DNA of 64,000 nt from Flagellimonas taeanensis (GCF_003584105.1 NZ_QXFO01000024.1:62001-126000); one strand, 5' to 3'. Positions 34,473 to 43,668 are shown, counted from the first letter of the stretch. Program-made: numbers and translations. The notes: generated from the letters alone by a model not told the origin.

Positions 34473-35567
34473 ATGGCACCTTTGGGCAGATTTGTTCCCT
34501 TTATCAAGCGTTTGTTTTCCTTTGCACCCAAAGTGAGGTCTTTGTATGGGCTCCATGGCCTGGAGAAGGCTGATGCCCTTTTTCACAACCTCGTGGCCGA
34601 AAACAAAGTGCCCGGCTTGGCCGTCACCATCATGGCAAAGGGGAAAGTGCTATGGCAAAAAGGATATGGCCAGGCTGACCTGGAACGAAAAAAACCTGTT
34701 GATCCTAGGCAAACGGTGTTCAGGATAGCCAGTATCTCCAAATGCATCACTGGGTTGGCTTTGGGCAAAATGATGGAAGAGGGGCTTGTGGAGTTGGACA
34801 CCTCATTTCATAGGTATGTCCCGTATTATCCAAAAAAGGACCATGATTTCACGTTGCGCCAACTGGCAAGCCATACGGCAGGGATCAGAGGATATCGCGG
34901 TAAGGAATTCGCACTGAACCAAGGCTTTTCCATCAAGGACAGCATCGGAATCTTTCAACATGACCCTTTGGTTTTCGAACCGGGAAAGGGATACCTGTAC
35001 AATAGTTTTGACTTTGTGCTACTTTCCTTGGCCATGCAAGAGGCCAGTGGAGTCCCGTTTCAAAAATACGTTCGGGAAAAAGTGCTCATCCCTTTAGGGA
35101 TGCAAAGTACCTTTTCACCCCAAGAAATGGATGTCGGTTCGAGCGTAATCGGCAGCACGGCACAATTCTATACCAAAAGCTCGCTGTGTTTCAAGAAATC
35201 GATAGAAGTGGACAATGCCTATAAATTGGCTGGCGGTGGATTTTTATCGACCAGTACCGATATTGCCCAGATGGGGCAGGCCATTTTGGAAGGGAAACTG
35301 CTCAAAAAAGGAACTTACGAACAAATATTGACCTCACAAATGGTGAATGGCAGGCCCACCTACTATGGTCTGGGCTTTCAGGTGAGCCGAGATGCCAATG
35401 GCCGGGAGTTTGTAGGTCATGTGGGCAATAGTGTAGGGGCGTATACCAACTTTTTTGTTTATCCGAAAGAGGAAAAAGTAATTTCCATATTGATCAATTG
35501 TACCGACCCGAAGGTGCAAGAACAACTGGATATGGCCATTTCGTCCATTGTAGGGGACAGGACTTAG
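34473..35567 (+). CDS. Serine hydrolase, class C beta-lactamase-like
   Basis: A 364-residue member of the beta-lactamase/penicillin-binding family. SxxK is Ser87-Ile-Ser-Lys90 (RIASISKC), YxN is in GYLYNSFD (near 174), and HVGNSVG stands in the place of KTG. HTAGIRGYRG and YYGLGFQV are also typical. The N-terminus is basic and only weakly hydrophobic, so export is unsure. Such proteins are mostly esterases or D-aminopeptidases rather than resistance enzymes. It ends 4 bases into the convergent decarboxylase gene. Confidence 0.87.
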   Translation: MAPLGRFVPFIKRLFSFAPKVRSLYGLHGLEKADALFHNLVAENKVPGLAVTIMAKGKVLWQKGYGQADLERKKPVDPRQTVFRIASISKCITGLALGKMMEEGLVELDTSFHRYVPYYPKKDHDFTLRQLASHTAGIRGYRGKEFALNQGFSIKDSIGIFQHDPLVFEPGKGYLYNSFDFVLLSLAMQEASGVPFQKYVREKVLIPLGMQSTFSPQEMDVGSSVIGSTAQFYTKSSLCFKKSIEVDNAYKLAGGGFLSTSTDIAQMGQAILEGKLLKKGTYEQILTSQMVNGRPTYYGLGFQVSRDANGREFVGHVGNSVGAYTNFFVYPKEEKVISILINCTDPKVQEQLDMAISSIVGDRT

Positions 35568-37015
35568 ACTTTGCCCGCTATCAGTTCCTCTTTCTCCAAT
35601 GCGAATTTTTTGCAGAGGTCAAGAGTTTCGGTCACATCCTCCATGCTGGTCCTGGGGTTGATGAGGCACATACGCAACACTACCTGCCCATGGAGCAGGG
35701 TCGTGACCAACAATGCCTTCCGGGAGTCCACCACATGTTTTGAGATGTACTGGTTGATCTCGTCCAATTCTTTCTCCTTATAGTTTTGCTGGATGGGGTT
35801 GTACCTGAAATTGATCACGGCCAAGGTTGCCGGAAAGACCACTTCCCAACTTTTGCTGCCCCGCAATAGATTTTCCACCTCTTCGGCAAGGTCAATGTTG
35901 TAGGTGACGGCATCCCTGAACTCCTTGAGTCCGAAGGTCTTTAAGGACATATAGAACTTGAGTGCCCTGAACCTTCGGGTGAGTTGGATGCCATGGTCAT
36001 AAAAATTGATTTCCGAAGTGTTTCCTTCAATATCACGGAGATACTCCGGTTTTTCAGTGAAGGTATGGCTGAGGTTTTTGTGGTTCCGTACCAACAAACA
36101 ACCCATTTCGTAAGGCTGATAGAACCATTTGTGTGGATCAACGGTCAAGGAATCGGCCTTTTCAATGCCTTTCAACAGTTGTTTGCCCTTGGCGGATAAA
36201 ATGGCCGCACCACCATAAGCGCCATCAATATGGAACCAAATATCTTCTTTCTTGCAAATTTTTGCCAATTCGGACAGTGGGTCAACAGTACCCGTGTTGG
36301 TGGTTCCAGCAGAAGCGATCAAACAAAAGGGTTGCAGGCCTTCCAATCGATCTTTGGCAATACAGTTTTTGAGTTTGTTCACCGCAAACTTGAACTCATT
36401 GTCGGTGGGTATGATCCGGATCTGCTCTTTTTTGAAGCCCAGCACATGGATGGCCTTGATGTTGGAGGAGTGGGCCTGGTCGGACAGGTAGATGACTGCT
36501 TTGGAAAAATCGTCCCCACATTTGATCCTTCGGGCCGTCACCATTGCCGTTAAGTTGGCCATGGAACCGCCACTGGTGAAAATTCCTCCTCCCTTTTTTC
36601 CAGGAAAACCAAAGATCTTCAACAGCCATTGAATGGTCACGATTTCCAGTTCAGCAGCAGCTGGGGAAGCCGACCATCCACCTGAAAAGATATTGTAGCC
36701 TGTGGCAAGTGCATCGGCCATAACACTGACATAGTTGCTGGGACCCGGGACAAAGGAAAAGGACCTTGGGTGGGCCATATTGGCACTGTTGGTCATCACT
36801 TTTTCCAACACAAAATCCAAAACCTTGGAGGCTTCCATGCCCGCTTCTGGGGCTTCTTCCAAAAAGAGGTTGTCCATTTCCTCCCGCGAGCCCCATGCCA
36901 CGGGAAATTTTTGGTGTTGGGTGTGGTGGTGCTCCACGATCGCATCCACAATCTGGTAGCCATACTTTTGCATCTCCTCTTTGGAAAGCTCTAATCTTGC
37001 AGTGTTCTTCTTCAT
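35564..37015 (-). CDS. PLP-dependent decarboxylase (group II, aromatic-amino-acid/glutamate type)
   Basis: A 483-residue fold-type I decarboxylase. Seen: NMAHPRSFSFVPGPSNYVS substrate region, FTSGGSMANLTAM, SDQAHSSNIKA, WFHIDGAYGGAA and the PLP lysine in VDPHKWFYQPYEMG. This is the DOPA/tryptophan/tyrosine/glutamate decarboxylase superfamily; the substrate cannot be fixed from motifs. Possible link to the aromatic amino-acid operon 1.8 kb away is only by proximity. Convergent with the serine hydrolase, overlapping by 4 bases. Confidence 0.9.
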   Translation of the reverse strand: MKKNTARLELSKEEMQKYGYQIVDAIVEHHHTQHQKFPVAWGSREEMDNLFLEEAPEAGMEASKVLDFVLEKVMTNSANMAHPRSFSFVPGPSNYVSVMADALATGYNIFSGGWSASPAAAELEIVTIQWLLKIFGFPGKKGGGIFTSGGSMANLTAMVTARRIKCGDDFSKAVIYLSDQAHSSNIKAIHVLGFKKEQIRIIPTDNEFKFAVNKLKNCIAKDRLEGLQPFCLIASAGTTNTGTVDPLSELAKICKKEDIWFHIDGAYGGAAILSAKGKQLLKGIEKADSLTVDPHKWFYQPYEMGCLLVRNHKNLSHTFTEKPEYLRDIEGNTSEINFYDHGIQLTRRFRALKFYMSLKTFGLKEFRDAVTYNIDLAEEVENLLRGSKSWEVVFPATLAVINFRYNPIQQNYKEKELDEINQYISKHVVDSRKALLVTTLLHGQVVLRMCLINPRTSMEDVTETLDLCKKFALEKEELIAGKV

Positions 37016-37107
37016 GTGCCCTACTTCTGTTGAACTGCAAAAATATCATATTTGGAATGGTCGTAAACGGGAAAAGGCGAGAAATATGTTTTTAGGGCCA
37101 GTAATGC

Positions 37108-37115
37108 TAACTTTG
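37108..37115 (+). promoter_or_regulatory. -7 element of the truncated hemoglobin gene
   Basis: TAACTTTG matches TAnnTTTG, 30 bases before the ATG. No clear -33 box. Confidence 0.45.
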
Positions 37116-37145
37116 CCAATGGAATTGCCCTGAGGCATTTTTGAT

Positions 37146-37547
37146 ATGGAAAAACAGGATATAGCGAACAGAGAGGATGTCTCATTATTGGTGCATCGCT
37201 TTTATGAAAAAGTGCGTGCTGATGCAGAAATTGGCCATTTTTTCAATGAAACCATTACCGATTGGCCGGAACACATGGAAAAGTTGACCGATTTTTGGGA
37301 GATGAACCTGTTCTTCGTCCAAAAATACAAAGGGAACCCCATGCAGGTCCACGCCGAGTTGGACAGGGATATGGGCAGGACCATTGACAATTATCATTTT
37401 GGGATATGGCTCAGACATTGGTTTGCAACCCTGGACACCCATTTTAGTGGTCCAAATGCTGAAAAGGCGAAACAACGGGCCAGAAACATCAGTGTTCGAA
37501 TGTTCTTTGCGATATATGAACAGCGAAAACGGGATGGGGTTCTTTAA
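37146..37547 (+). CDS. Group III truncated hemoglobin
   Basis: A 133-residue heme protein. It has VHRFYEKVRADAEIGHFF at the N-terminus, and the group III hallmark KYKGNPMQVHAELD, with the His expected to bind heme, followed by HFGIWLRHWFATLD with the conserved Trp. Likely handles NO, oxygen or peroxide; the group has no settled role. It ends 11 bases before the convergent gldA. Confidence 0.92.
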   Translation: MEKQDIANREDVSLLVHRFYEKVRADAEIGHFFNETITDWPEHMEKLTDFWEMNLFFVQKYKGNPMQVHAELDRDMGRTIDNYHFGIWLRHWFATLDTHFSGPNAEKAKQRARNISVRMFFAIYEQRKRDGVL

Positions 37548-37558
37548 TATTCCGATAA

Positions 37559-38452
37559 TTAGCGGGTAAGCTCGGTGAAAAGGCTTTCCAAATTTTTGTT
37601 CTTCCTACTCAACTGAAGGGTTTTCAATTGGTTGTCATGCGCAAAATCGAAAACGGCAGGTCGCATGTCCGTAGAGGTGCTGAAGGTGATCTCATAGACG
37701 AAACCGCCAATGTTGGTCACCTTGGACACGTGGGGCAGCTGTTGTAGCAATTGTTCCTCCACCCGGTAATCGAACTCCACTTCAATGATCTGTTCTTCCG
37801 CTTCGCGCAGTTCTTCCAATTTTTTGTCGGCCACCAGTTTTCCTTTGTTAATGATGATGACCCTGTCACAGACAGCTTCCACTTCCTTCATAATATGTGT
37901 GGACAAAAGGATGGTCTTTTCCTTTCCGATATCGCGGATCATTTTTCGTATCTCGATCAATTGGTTGGGGTCAAGTCCTGTGGTGGGCTCATCCAAGATC
38001 AGTACCTCTGGGTTGTGGAGTAGGGCAGCAGCAAGGCCCACACGCTGGCGGTATCCTTTGGATAACTGTCCTATTTTTTTGTGGGCTTCGGGGGTAAGCC
38101 CAGTCTGCTCTATCACTTCCTCGATCTTTGATTTTGGAACCTTGTACACATCTGCGTTGAAGGCCAAATATTCCTTTACATACATCTCCAAATAAAGGGG
38201 GTTGTGTTCGGGGAGATAACCAATGCTCTCCTGAACGGCCCTTTCGGCAGTGAGTACATCATGTCCGTTCACTTCGGCATCACCACTGTCCGCTTTGTAG
38301 TAGGTGGTCAATATCCGCATCATGGTCGACTTTCCTGCCCCATTGGGACCCAAAAAACCAACAATTTCCCCCTTTTTGATGGAGAAGGAAACGTTGTTCA
38401 GAGCTTTTTGCTGACCAAAGGTCTTGGTGATGTTCTTTACGGTGATGGACAT
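37559..38452 (-). CDS. gldA: Gliding motility ABC transporter ATPase
   Basis: A 297-residue ABC ATPase. Walker A GPNGAGKS (35-42), signature LSKGYRQRVGLA, Walker B VLILDEPT, H-loop LSTHIMKEVEAVCD. Full-length similarity in style to GldA, which works with membrane proteins GldF and GldG in Flavobacteria; those are not adjacent here. The C-terminal domain (about residue 215 on) is the GldA-type extension. Its presence supports the Flavobacteriia assignment. Confidence 0.92.
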   Translation of the reverse strand: MSITVKNITKTFGQQKALNNVSFSIKKGEIVGFLGPNGAGKSTMMRILTTYYKADSGDAEVNGHDVLTAERAVQESIGYLPEHNPLYLEMYVKEYLAFNADVYKVPKSKIEEVIEQTGLTPEAHKKIGQLSKGYRQRVGLAAALLHNPEVLILDEPTTGLDPNQLIEIRKMIRDIGKEKTILLSTHIMKEVEAVCDRVIIINKGKLVADKKLEELREAEEQIIEVEFDYRVEEQLLQQLPHVSKVTNIGGFVYEITFSTSTDMRPAVFDFAHDNQLKTLQLSRKNKNLESLFTELTR

Positions 38453-38470
38453 TCAATTGGGTTTGGAAAC

Positions 38471-38478
38471 CAAAAATA
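38471..38478 (-). promoter_or_regulatory. -7 element of gldA
   Basis: Minus-strand TATTTTTG fits TAnnTTTG, 19 bases upstream of the gldA ATG. No clear -33 box. Confidence 0.5.
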
Positions 38479-38694
38479 CACTTTTAGACGCTTCAATCCA
38501 TTCCTTTGTTCGGTCTCAAATGTTGAAACTTTTGGAGAGGTCAAATCGCTATGGGAAATGAATTCTCAAAAAAGGTCGTTTTCTTGGATACAATCTGCAA
38601 TGAAATCGGCTTTTTCAAAAAAAATCAAAAAAAATTTAGGAATGATCGCCACTTTCGGATTGAATACCTAAATTAGCCGGGAATTTACATCGAA

Positions 38695-38766
38695 ATGACA
38701 AACACGTATTTCTGGAACGGTTTCTATTTTTACTTCTTTTTTAAGAGAGGTGCGGGACTGTTGTGA
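38695..38766 (+). CDS. Aromatic-rich leader peptide of the Phe/Tyr operon
   Basis: A 23-codon reading frame, ATG to TGA. Residues 5-16 are YFWNGFYFYFFF: six Phe, three Tyr and one Trp out of 23 residues. It ends 61 bases before the pheA ATG, directly ahead of mutually exclusive RNA hairpins. This is the form of a ribosome-stalling leader peptide like pheL of enterobacteria. It is too short for routine gene finding. No other function is likely. Confidence 0.85.
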   Translation: MTNTYFWNGFYFYFFFKRGAGLL

Positions 38767-38824
38767 ATGCGTTTAAAGTATAACCAATACATGAAGTCCC
38801 GATACAAATCGGGGCTTTTTTTTT
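38753..38824 (+). promoter_or_regulatory. Transcription attenuator of the Phe/Tyr biosynthesis operon
   Basis: Terminator: AAGTCCCGAT (38794-38803), loop ACAA, ATCGGGGCTT (38808-38817), then a T run to 38824, ending 3 bases before the pheA ATG. Antiterminator: CGGGACT (38753-38759), inside the last leader codons, is the exact complement of AGTCCCG (38795-38801), the left arm of the terminator. A ribosome stalled on the Tyr/Phe/Trp codons (38707-38742) leaves 38753-38759 free; one that reaches the stop (38764-38766) covers it. This predicts high expression when charged aromatic tRNA is scarce. Confidence 0.85.
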
Positions 38825-38827
38825 GCC

Positions 38828-39658
38828 ATGGGTTTAAAAATAGCCATACAGGGAATCAAGGGGTCCAACCACCATCAGGTCGCAAAGGATTTTTTTGGGG
38901 AGGACATCGAATTATTGGAATGCATGACCTTTGATGCCATCATCGACCATCTGTTGGATGGGACCGCGGACAAAGGCATCATGGCCATTGAAAATTCCAT
39001 CGCGGGTTCCATTATCCCGAATTATAATCTAGTGTATCACAATAACATACATGTAATTGGGGAGCATTATCTGAGCATCCACCACAACCTTATGGTGCTC
39101 AGGGGAACCACCATGCAAGACGTCAAGGAAGTCCACTCGCATCCCATGGCCCTGCTACAGTGCAAGGAGTTCTTCAAGGACTATCCACATATCAAATTGG
39201 TAGAGAGCGTGGACACTGCCGAAACGGCCAAACGTATCAAAGAAGGCAGATTGGCTAATATTGCTGCAATTGCTCCAAAAATGGCTGCCGATCTCTATGA
39301 TTTGGATATTATTGCTCCTGAAATTCAGACCATAAAGAACAACGCCACGCGATTCATCATCCTTAAAAAGCAGAACAAGGTCCTGCCGAAGGAAGAAATC
39401 AATAAGGCATCGTTGCGTTTTATGACCGATCACAAAAGGGGGAGCTTGGCCACGGTACTGAACGTGATGAGCGATTGTAACATGAACCTGACCAAGATAC
39501 AGTCCCTCCCTGTGATAGAGACTCCATGGAAGTATGCTTTTTTTGTGGATGTGACTTTTGAAGAATACGATCACTTTTCCAAGGCAAAATCCTTGCTAGA
39601 GATCATGGCCGAAGATTTTACGGTCTTGGGTGAATATAAAAACGCATTGTTGATATGA
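38828..39658 (+). CDS. pheA: Prephenate dehydratase
   Basis: A 276-residue enzyme converting prephenate to phenylpyruvate. PDT domain: IAIQGIKGSNHHQVA, GIMAIENSIAGSI, HSHPMALLQC, and the catalytic NNATRFII. An ACT domain follows (RGSLATVLNVMSDCNMNLTKIQSLPV), where the usual phenylalanine-binding ESRP reads QSLP, so feedback may differ. No chorismate mutase is fused here; that activity sits at the end of the operon. It overlaps the next gene by 4 bases. Confidence 0.94.
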   Translation: MGLKIAIQGIKGSNHHQVAKDFFGEDIELLECMTFDAIIDHLLDGTADKGIMAIENSIAGSIIPNYNLVYHNNIHVIGEHYLSIHHNLMVLRGTTMQDVKEVHSHPMALLQCKEFFKDYPHIKLVESVDTAETAKRIKEGRLANIAAIAPKMAADLYDLDIIAPEIQTIKNNATRFIILKKQNKVLPKEEINKASLRFMTDHKRGSLATVLNVMSDCNMNLTKIQSLPVIETPWKYAFFVDVTFEEYDHFSKAKSLLEIMAEDFTVLGEYKNALLI

Positions 39659-40797
39659 TTACAGCTGACAGGCTGCACAGTGTGCAAGAATACTACTTCT
39701 CCAAAAAGTTGAGGGAAGTAAGGGGGTTGATGGATCAGGGGAGGCCCATCATCAACATGGGTATTGGAAGTCCAGATTTGGCGCCATCGCCAAAGGTCAT
39801 GGAAACGTTGAGGGACTGTATTGCCGATGCAGGTGCACACCAATACCAAAGCTATCAGGGACTCCCAGAGCTCAGAAAGGCCATTGCCGATTTTTACCAA
39901 CAAAAATTTAGGGTTACTGTTGACCCTTCCACAGAGATATTGCCCTTGATGGGTTCCAAGGAAGGCATCATGCACATCAGCATGGCGTTCTTGAATGTGG
40001 GGGACGAAGTGTTGTTGCCCAATCCGGGTTATCCGACCTATGCATCGGTCACAAATTTGGTGGGCGGCGTTCCAGTGACCTATGACCTGAACCTGGAAAA
40101 TGGTTGGTTCCCCAATTTGGAAGAACTGTCCCAAAAAGACCTTTCCAAAGTGAAATTGATGTGGGTCAGCTACCCACACATGCCCACAGGGGCCACAGCA
40201 ACAATGGAGCAATTGAAATCTTTGGTGGATTTTGCCAAGGCGAACGATATTTTGCTGGTCAATGACAATCCGTACAGTTTTGTTTTGTCCAACAATCCGA
40301 TGAGTATTTTGTCCATTGATGGCGCAAAGGAATGCACCTTGGAGCTGAACAGTCTCAGCAAGACCTTCAACATGGCCGGTTGGCGTGTGGGGATGGTGCT
40401 TGGTAATGCCGAACACATCAATGCTGTGCTCAAGGTGAAGAGCAATATGGATTCGGGTATGTTCTACGGTATTCAGAAAGGTGCGGTGGCTGCACTACAA
40501 AGTGGCCCCGAATGGTTTGAGGAACTGGATAAAGTGTACACGAAAAGAAGGGAGCTGATGTTCCAATTGGCGGATAAACTGGGCTGTGAATACGACCGAA
40601 ATGCCGTGGGCATGTTCGTCTGGTGCAAACTCCCCGTGGGGTCGCTTTCTTCCGAAGCGTTCATTGACCAAGTTTTGTATGAGAAGTACATCTTCATCGC
40701 GCCGGGGACCATCTTTGGCAGCAATGGCGAAGGATATATTCGGTTTTCCCTTTGTGTGAAGGAAGAAAAAATCAAAGAAGCGATAGAAAGATTTTAA
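39655..40797 (+). CDS. PLP-dependent aminotransferase (aromatic, class I/II)
   Basis: A 380-residue fold-type I aminotransferase: INMGIGSPDLAPSP, YQSYQGLPELRKAIADFY, NPGYPTY, NDNPYSFV, PLP lysine in SLSKTFNMAGWRVG. Given its place between prephenate dehydratase and prephenate dehydrogenase, it most likely aminates phenylpyruvate and hydroxyphenylpyruvate (inference). ATG overlaps the pheA stop. Confidence 0.92.
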   Translation: MITADRLHSVQEYYFSKKLREVRGLMDQGRPIINMGIGSPDLAPSPKVMETLRDCIADAGAHQYQSYQGLPELRKAIADFYQQKFRVTVDPSTEILPLMGSKEGIMHISMAFLNVGDEVLLPNPGYPTYASVTNLVGGVPVTYDLNLENGWFPNLEELSQKDLSKVKLMWVSYPHMPTGATATMEQLKSLVDFAKANDILLVNDNPYSFVLSNNPMSILSIDGAKECTLELNSLSKTFNMAGWRVGMVLGNAEHINAVLKVKSNMDSGMFYGIQKGAVAALQSGPEWFEELDKVYTKRRELMFQLADKLGCEYDRNAVGMFVWCKLPVGSLSSEAFIDQVLYEKYIFIAPGTIFGSNGEGYIRFSLCVKEEKIKEAIERF

Positions 40798-40798
40798 C

Positions 40799-41659
40799 AT
40801 GGACGTAGTCGTAATAGGAATAGGATTGATTGGGGGGTCGTTCGCCAAAGATGTGAAAAAAATGCATCCCCATGCCAAAATCATTGGTGTGGACAAGAAT
40901 GAGGCCCACTTGGAAGAAGCCATGTCCCTTGGGATCATCGACGGGAAAGGAAGCTATGGTTCCTTGGAAACTGCAGATATGGTCTATGTGAGTATTCCTG
41001 TAAATGTTCTGGTCACGGAACTGCCCAAGATTTTGGATGCAGTGGGGGACGAAACCGTGGTGATGGATGCAGGCTCCACCAAACGGTTGATTTGTGAAAG
41101 TGTGGCCGATCATCCCAAGCGAAGGAACTTTATGGCCTGTCACCCCATTGCAGGAACGGAGTTTTCAGGACCATCGGCCGCCTTGGAAGGACTGTATGCG
41201 GAAAAGACGATGATCATTTGTGAGGTGGAGAAAACAGCATTCAAATTGCAGGAAAGGGCCTTGGCCGTTTTTCAGGAAATGGGGATGCGAATCCGGTACA
41301 TGAATCCCGTCGCACACGATAAGCACATCGCCTACGTATCACATTTATCACACATCAGTTCATTTATGTTGGGAAAGACGGTTATTGAGAAAGAAAAAAA
41401 TGAGCGTGATATTTTTGACATGGCGGGAAGTGGTTTTGAGAGCACGGTCCGATTGGCCAAAAGTTCACCTGATATGTGGACACCCATATTTGAACAGAAC
41501 AAGGACAATGTGGTGGAGACCTTGGAGGAATACATCCAAAACCTGACCACCTTCAAACAATTGATCATGGACAACGATTTTGAAAATGTCCATCTGGAAA
41601 TGAGCAATACCAACAAAATAAAACAAATACTTAAAGGAATTCCACTTACAAAAAAATAG
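40799..41659 (+). CDS. tyrA: Prephenate dehydrogenase
   Basis: A 286-residue NAD(P)-dependent enzyme giving 4-hydroxyphenylpyruvate for tyrosine. N-terminal Rossmann motif VVIGIGLIGGSFAKDV, then DAGSTKRLI, ACHPIAGTEFSGP and the helix HDKHIAYVSHLSHI with the catalytic His. Starts one base after the preceding stop. Confidence 0.95.
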   Translation: MDVVVIGIGLIGGSFAKDVKKMHPHAKIIGVDKNEAHLEEAMSLGIIDGKGSYGSLETADMVYVSIPVNVLVTELPKILDAVGDETVVMDAGSTKRLICESVADHPKRRNFMACHPIAGTEFSGPSAALEGLYAEKTMIICEVEKTAFKLQERALAVFQEMGMRIRYMNPVAHDKHIAYVSHLSHISSFMLGKTVIEKEKNERDIFDMAGSGFESTVRLAKSSPDMWTPIFEQNKDNVVETLEEYIQNLTTFKQLIMDNDFENVHLEMSNTNKIKQILKGIPLTKK

Positions 41660-41667
41660 GAAGCATT

Positions 41668-42750
41668 ATGGAAAACAAAAAGGAAATGAGGAAATGGTTG
41701 GATGATATGAACCTGTCACATCCATTGGTAATAGCCGGGCCATGCAGTGCCGAGACAGAAGATCAGGTGCTGAAGATCGCACACGAACTGAAGGATACCG
41801 ATGTAAGCTACTACCGTGCCGGAATCTGGAAACCCAGAACGCGCCCTGGAAATTTTGAGGGAGTGGGGGCCATTGGATTGAAATGGTTACAGAAGGTAAA
41901 AGAAGAAACCGGCCTGAAAACCGCTACCGAGGTGGCCAATAAGGCCCATGTGGACCTTGCCTTGGAATACGATGTGGACCTTTTGTGGATCGGTGCGCGA
42001 TCTACCGTGAGCCCTTTTATCATCCAAGAAATTGCGGACGCCCTTGAAGGTACCGATAAGATCGTATTGGTGAAAAACCCCGTGAACCCTGACCTATCCT
42101 TGTGGTTGGGCGCTGTAGAGCGTTTGCATACGGCCAATATCAAGAAATTGGGGGTGATCCACCGCGGATTTTCCACTTATGAGAAGACCAAATACCGAAA
42201 CATTCCCGAATGGCAGTTGGCCATCGAACTTCAAACGAAGTTCCCCGACCTGCCCATCATCAACGACCCGAGCCATATTACCGGAAAGCGCGACATGATC
42301 TTTGACGTGTCCCAAACAGCTTTGGATCTGAACTTTGACGGGTTGATGATCGAAACCCACCACGATCCGGACAATGCCTGGAGCGATGCCGCACAGCAGG
42401 TGACCCCTCAGCGATTGGTACAGATCATGAAGGATCTTCGCATCAGAAAGGAAACCGACGAAGAGGCCGAATACAACAGCAAACTGAGCAACCTTAGAGC
42501 ACAGATAGACGTGTTGGACAACCAATTGATCGACCTGCTCGGAAAACGGATGAAGGTTTCCGACGGCATCGGTGAACTGAAAAAACAAAAGAACGTTGCC
42601 GTGTTGCAGAGCAACCGATGGAACGCCATCTTGGGCAATATGATCCTCGAAGGGGAGCAGAGGGGATTGAGCGAGGAGTTCATCCTGAAGATGTTCAAGG
42701 CCATTCACCAAGAATCCATCAACCACCAAGAAAAAATCATCAACGCATAG
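41668..42750 (+). CDS. DAHP synthase / chorismate mutase fusion
   Basis: A 360-residue bifunctional enzyme. Residues 1-260 or so form a type I-beta DAHP synthase (VIAGPCSAETEDQ, AGIWKPRTRPGNFEG, GARSTVSPF, NDPSHITGKR, METHHDPDNAWSDA). From about 270 is an AroQ-type chorismate mutase (LSNLRAQIDVLDNQLIDLLGKRM). It performs the first shikimate step and the branch step towards Phe/Tyr; the mutase part often serves as the feedback sensor in such fusions. Ends the operon at a terminator. Confidence 0.95.
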   Translation: MENKKEMRKWLDDMNLSHPLVIAGPCSAETEDQVLKIAHELKDTDVSYYRAGIWKPRTRPGNFEGVGAIGLKWLQKVKEETGLKTATEVANKAHVDLALEYDVDLLWIGARSTVSPFIIQEIADALEGTDKIVLVKNPVNPDLSLWLGAVERLHTANIKKLGVIHRGFSTYEKTKYRNIPEWQLAIELQTKFPDLPIINDPSHITGKRDMIFDVSQTALDLNFDGLMIETHHDPDNAWSDAAQQVTPQRLVQIMKDLRIRKETDEEAEYNSKLSNLRAQIDVLDNQLIDLLGKRMKVSDGIGELKKQKNVAVLQSNRWNAILGNMILEGEQRGLSEEFILKMFKAIHQESINHQEKIINA

Positions 42751-42775
42751 TCTGATTTTTTCTCGATTCTCATCA

Positions 42776-42824
42776 AAACTATCTGTGGCTTGACCTATTT
42801 ATCAAGATTGCAGATAGTTTTTTT
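42776..42824 (+). terminator. Terminator of the Phe/Tyr operon
   Basis: AAACTATCTG (42776-42785) with CAGATAGTTT (42811-42820), an inner CTTGA/TCAAG pairing, and a T run. Confidence 0.85.
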
Positions 42825-42935
42825 GTTTGGAACTGTAACAATTGGAAGAACCGTTCATCCTTATGGAGTAAAAACACTGTATCACTAAACACCTTCAAAT
42901 TTCAAGACATTCATTTTCAATAACTTAAAAACTTT

Positions 42936-43616
42936 ATGCAGATGAAAAAACTATACACATTGGGGCTTCTATTGCTTCCTTTATTGACGTTCGCCCAACG
43001 GATCATAGACACAGAGGTAGGGGAATTCAAGGAAATCAAGGTCTTTGACCTGATTGAGGTGAACTTGATCCAATCCGATGAGAACAAGATCATGATCAAG
43101 GGGTGGAACGTGGACGATATCATTTGGACCAACAAGAAAGGTGTGTTGAAACTCCGCATGCAATTGGATAAAAAATTCCAGGGCGAGGACACCATGATTG
43201 AGGTGTACTATACCAACCTGGACGTAATCGATGGCAATGAAGGGGCGCAGATCACCTGCAACGAAATGGTGCAGAAGAGCAAAATTGAACTAAGGGTCCA
43301 AGAAGGGGCCAAGATCCATATCGGTATGGATGTGGATTATGCCGATATCCGTGCGGTCACGGGAGGCATCGTAGAGGCTTCCGGATTGGCCAAGAACCAG
43401 ACCGTGGTATTGAATACTGGCGGAATTTTTGACGGCCGCGATCTTAGGACAGCCAATACCGATATCAAAATTTCTGCAGGTGGCGAGGCCGATGTGTTCG
43501 CTTCGGAAGTGGTGGACATCAATGTGAGGGCTGGTGGTGATGTGAACGTATACGGCAAGCCGAAAAAAGTGTACAAAAAGACTTTTGTGGGTGGAAGGAT
43601 CCACATTGTGGATTGA
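42936..43616 (+). CDS. DUF2807 (GIN domain) secreted protein
   Basis: A 226-residue protein with a signal peptide (LYTLGLLLLPLLTFAQ) and DUF2807 repeats (GEFKEIKVFDLIEVNLIQSDENKIMIKG, GAKIHIGMDVDYADIRAVTGG, GGEADVFASEVVDINVRAGG). Start at 42936 or Met3 (42942). Second DUF2807 gene of the window, lacking the lipobox of the one at 33599. Function unknown. Confidence 0.85.
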   Translation: MQMKKLYTLGLLLLPLLTFAQRIIDTEVGEFKEIKVFDLIEVNLIQSDENKIMIKGWNVDDIIWTNKKGVLKLRMQLDKKFQGEDTMIEVYYTNLDVIDGNEGAQITCNEMVQKSKIELRVQEGAKIHIGMDVDYADIRAVTGGIVEASGLAKNQTVVLNTGGIFDGRDLRTANTDIKISAGGEADVFASEVVDINVRAGGDVNVYGKPKKVYKKTFVGGRIHIVD

Positions 43617-43633
43617 CATTGATAATGAAACAG

Positions 43634-43668
43634 AAAGCCCGCCCTGGAGATCCAAGGCGGGCTTTTTA
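43634..43668. terminator. Bidirectional terminator
   Basis: AAAGCCCGCC (43634-43643) and GGCGGGCTTT (43656-43665) between convergent genes, with T on the right and A on the left. Confidence 0.88.

Noticed and set aside
34473-35567. Antibiotic-resistance beta-lactamase
   Set aside because: The third motif reads HVG rather than KTG, and such chromosomal serine hydrolases in Flavobacteria are usually esterases or peptidases.
38204-38671. 155-codon plus-strand ORF over the gldA start
   Set aside because: Antisense to gldA and its promoter, with no recognisable protein features; a shadow frame.
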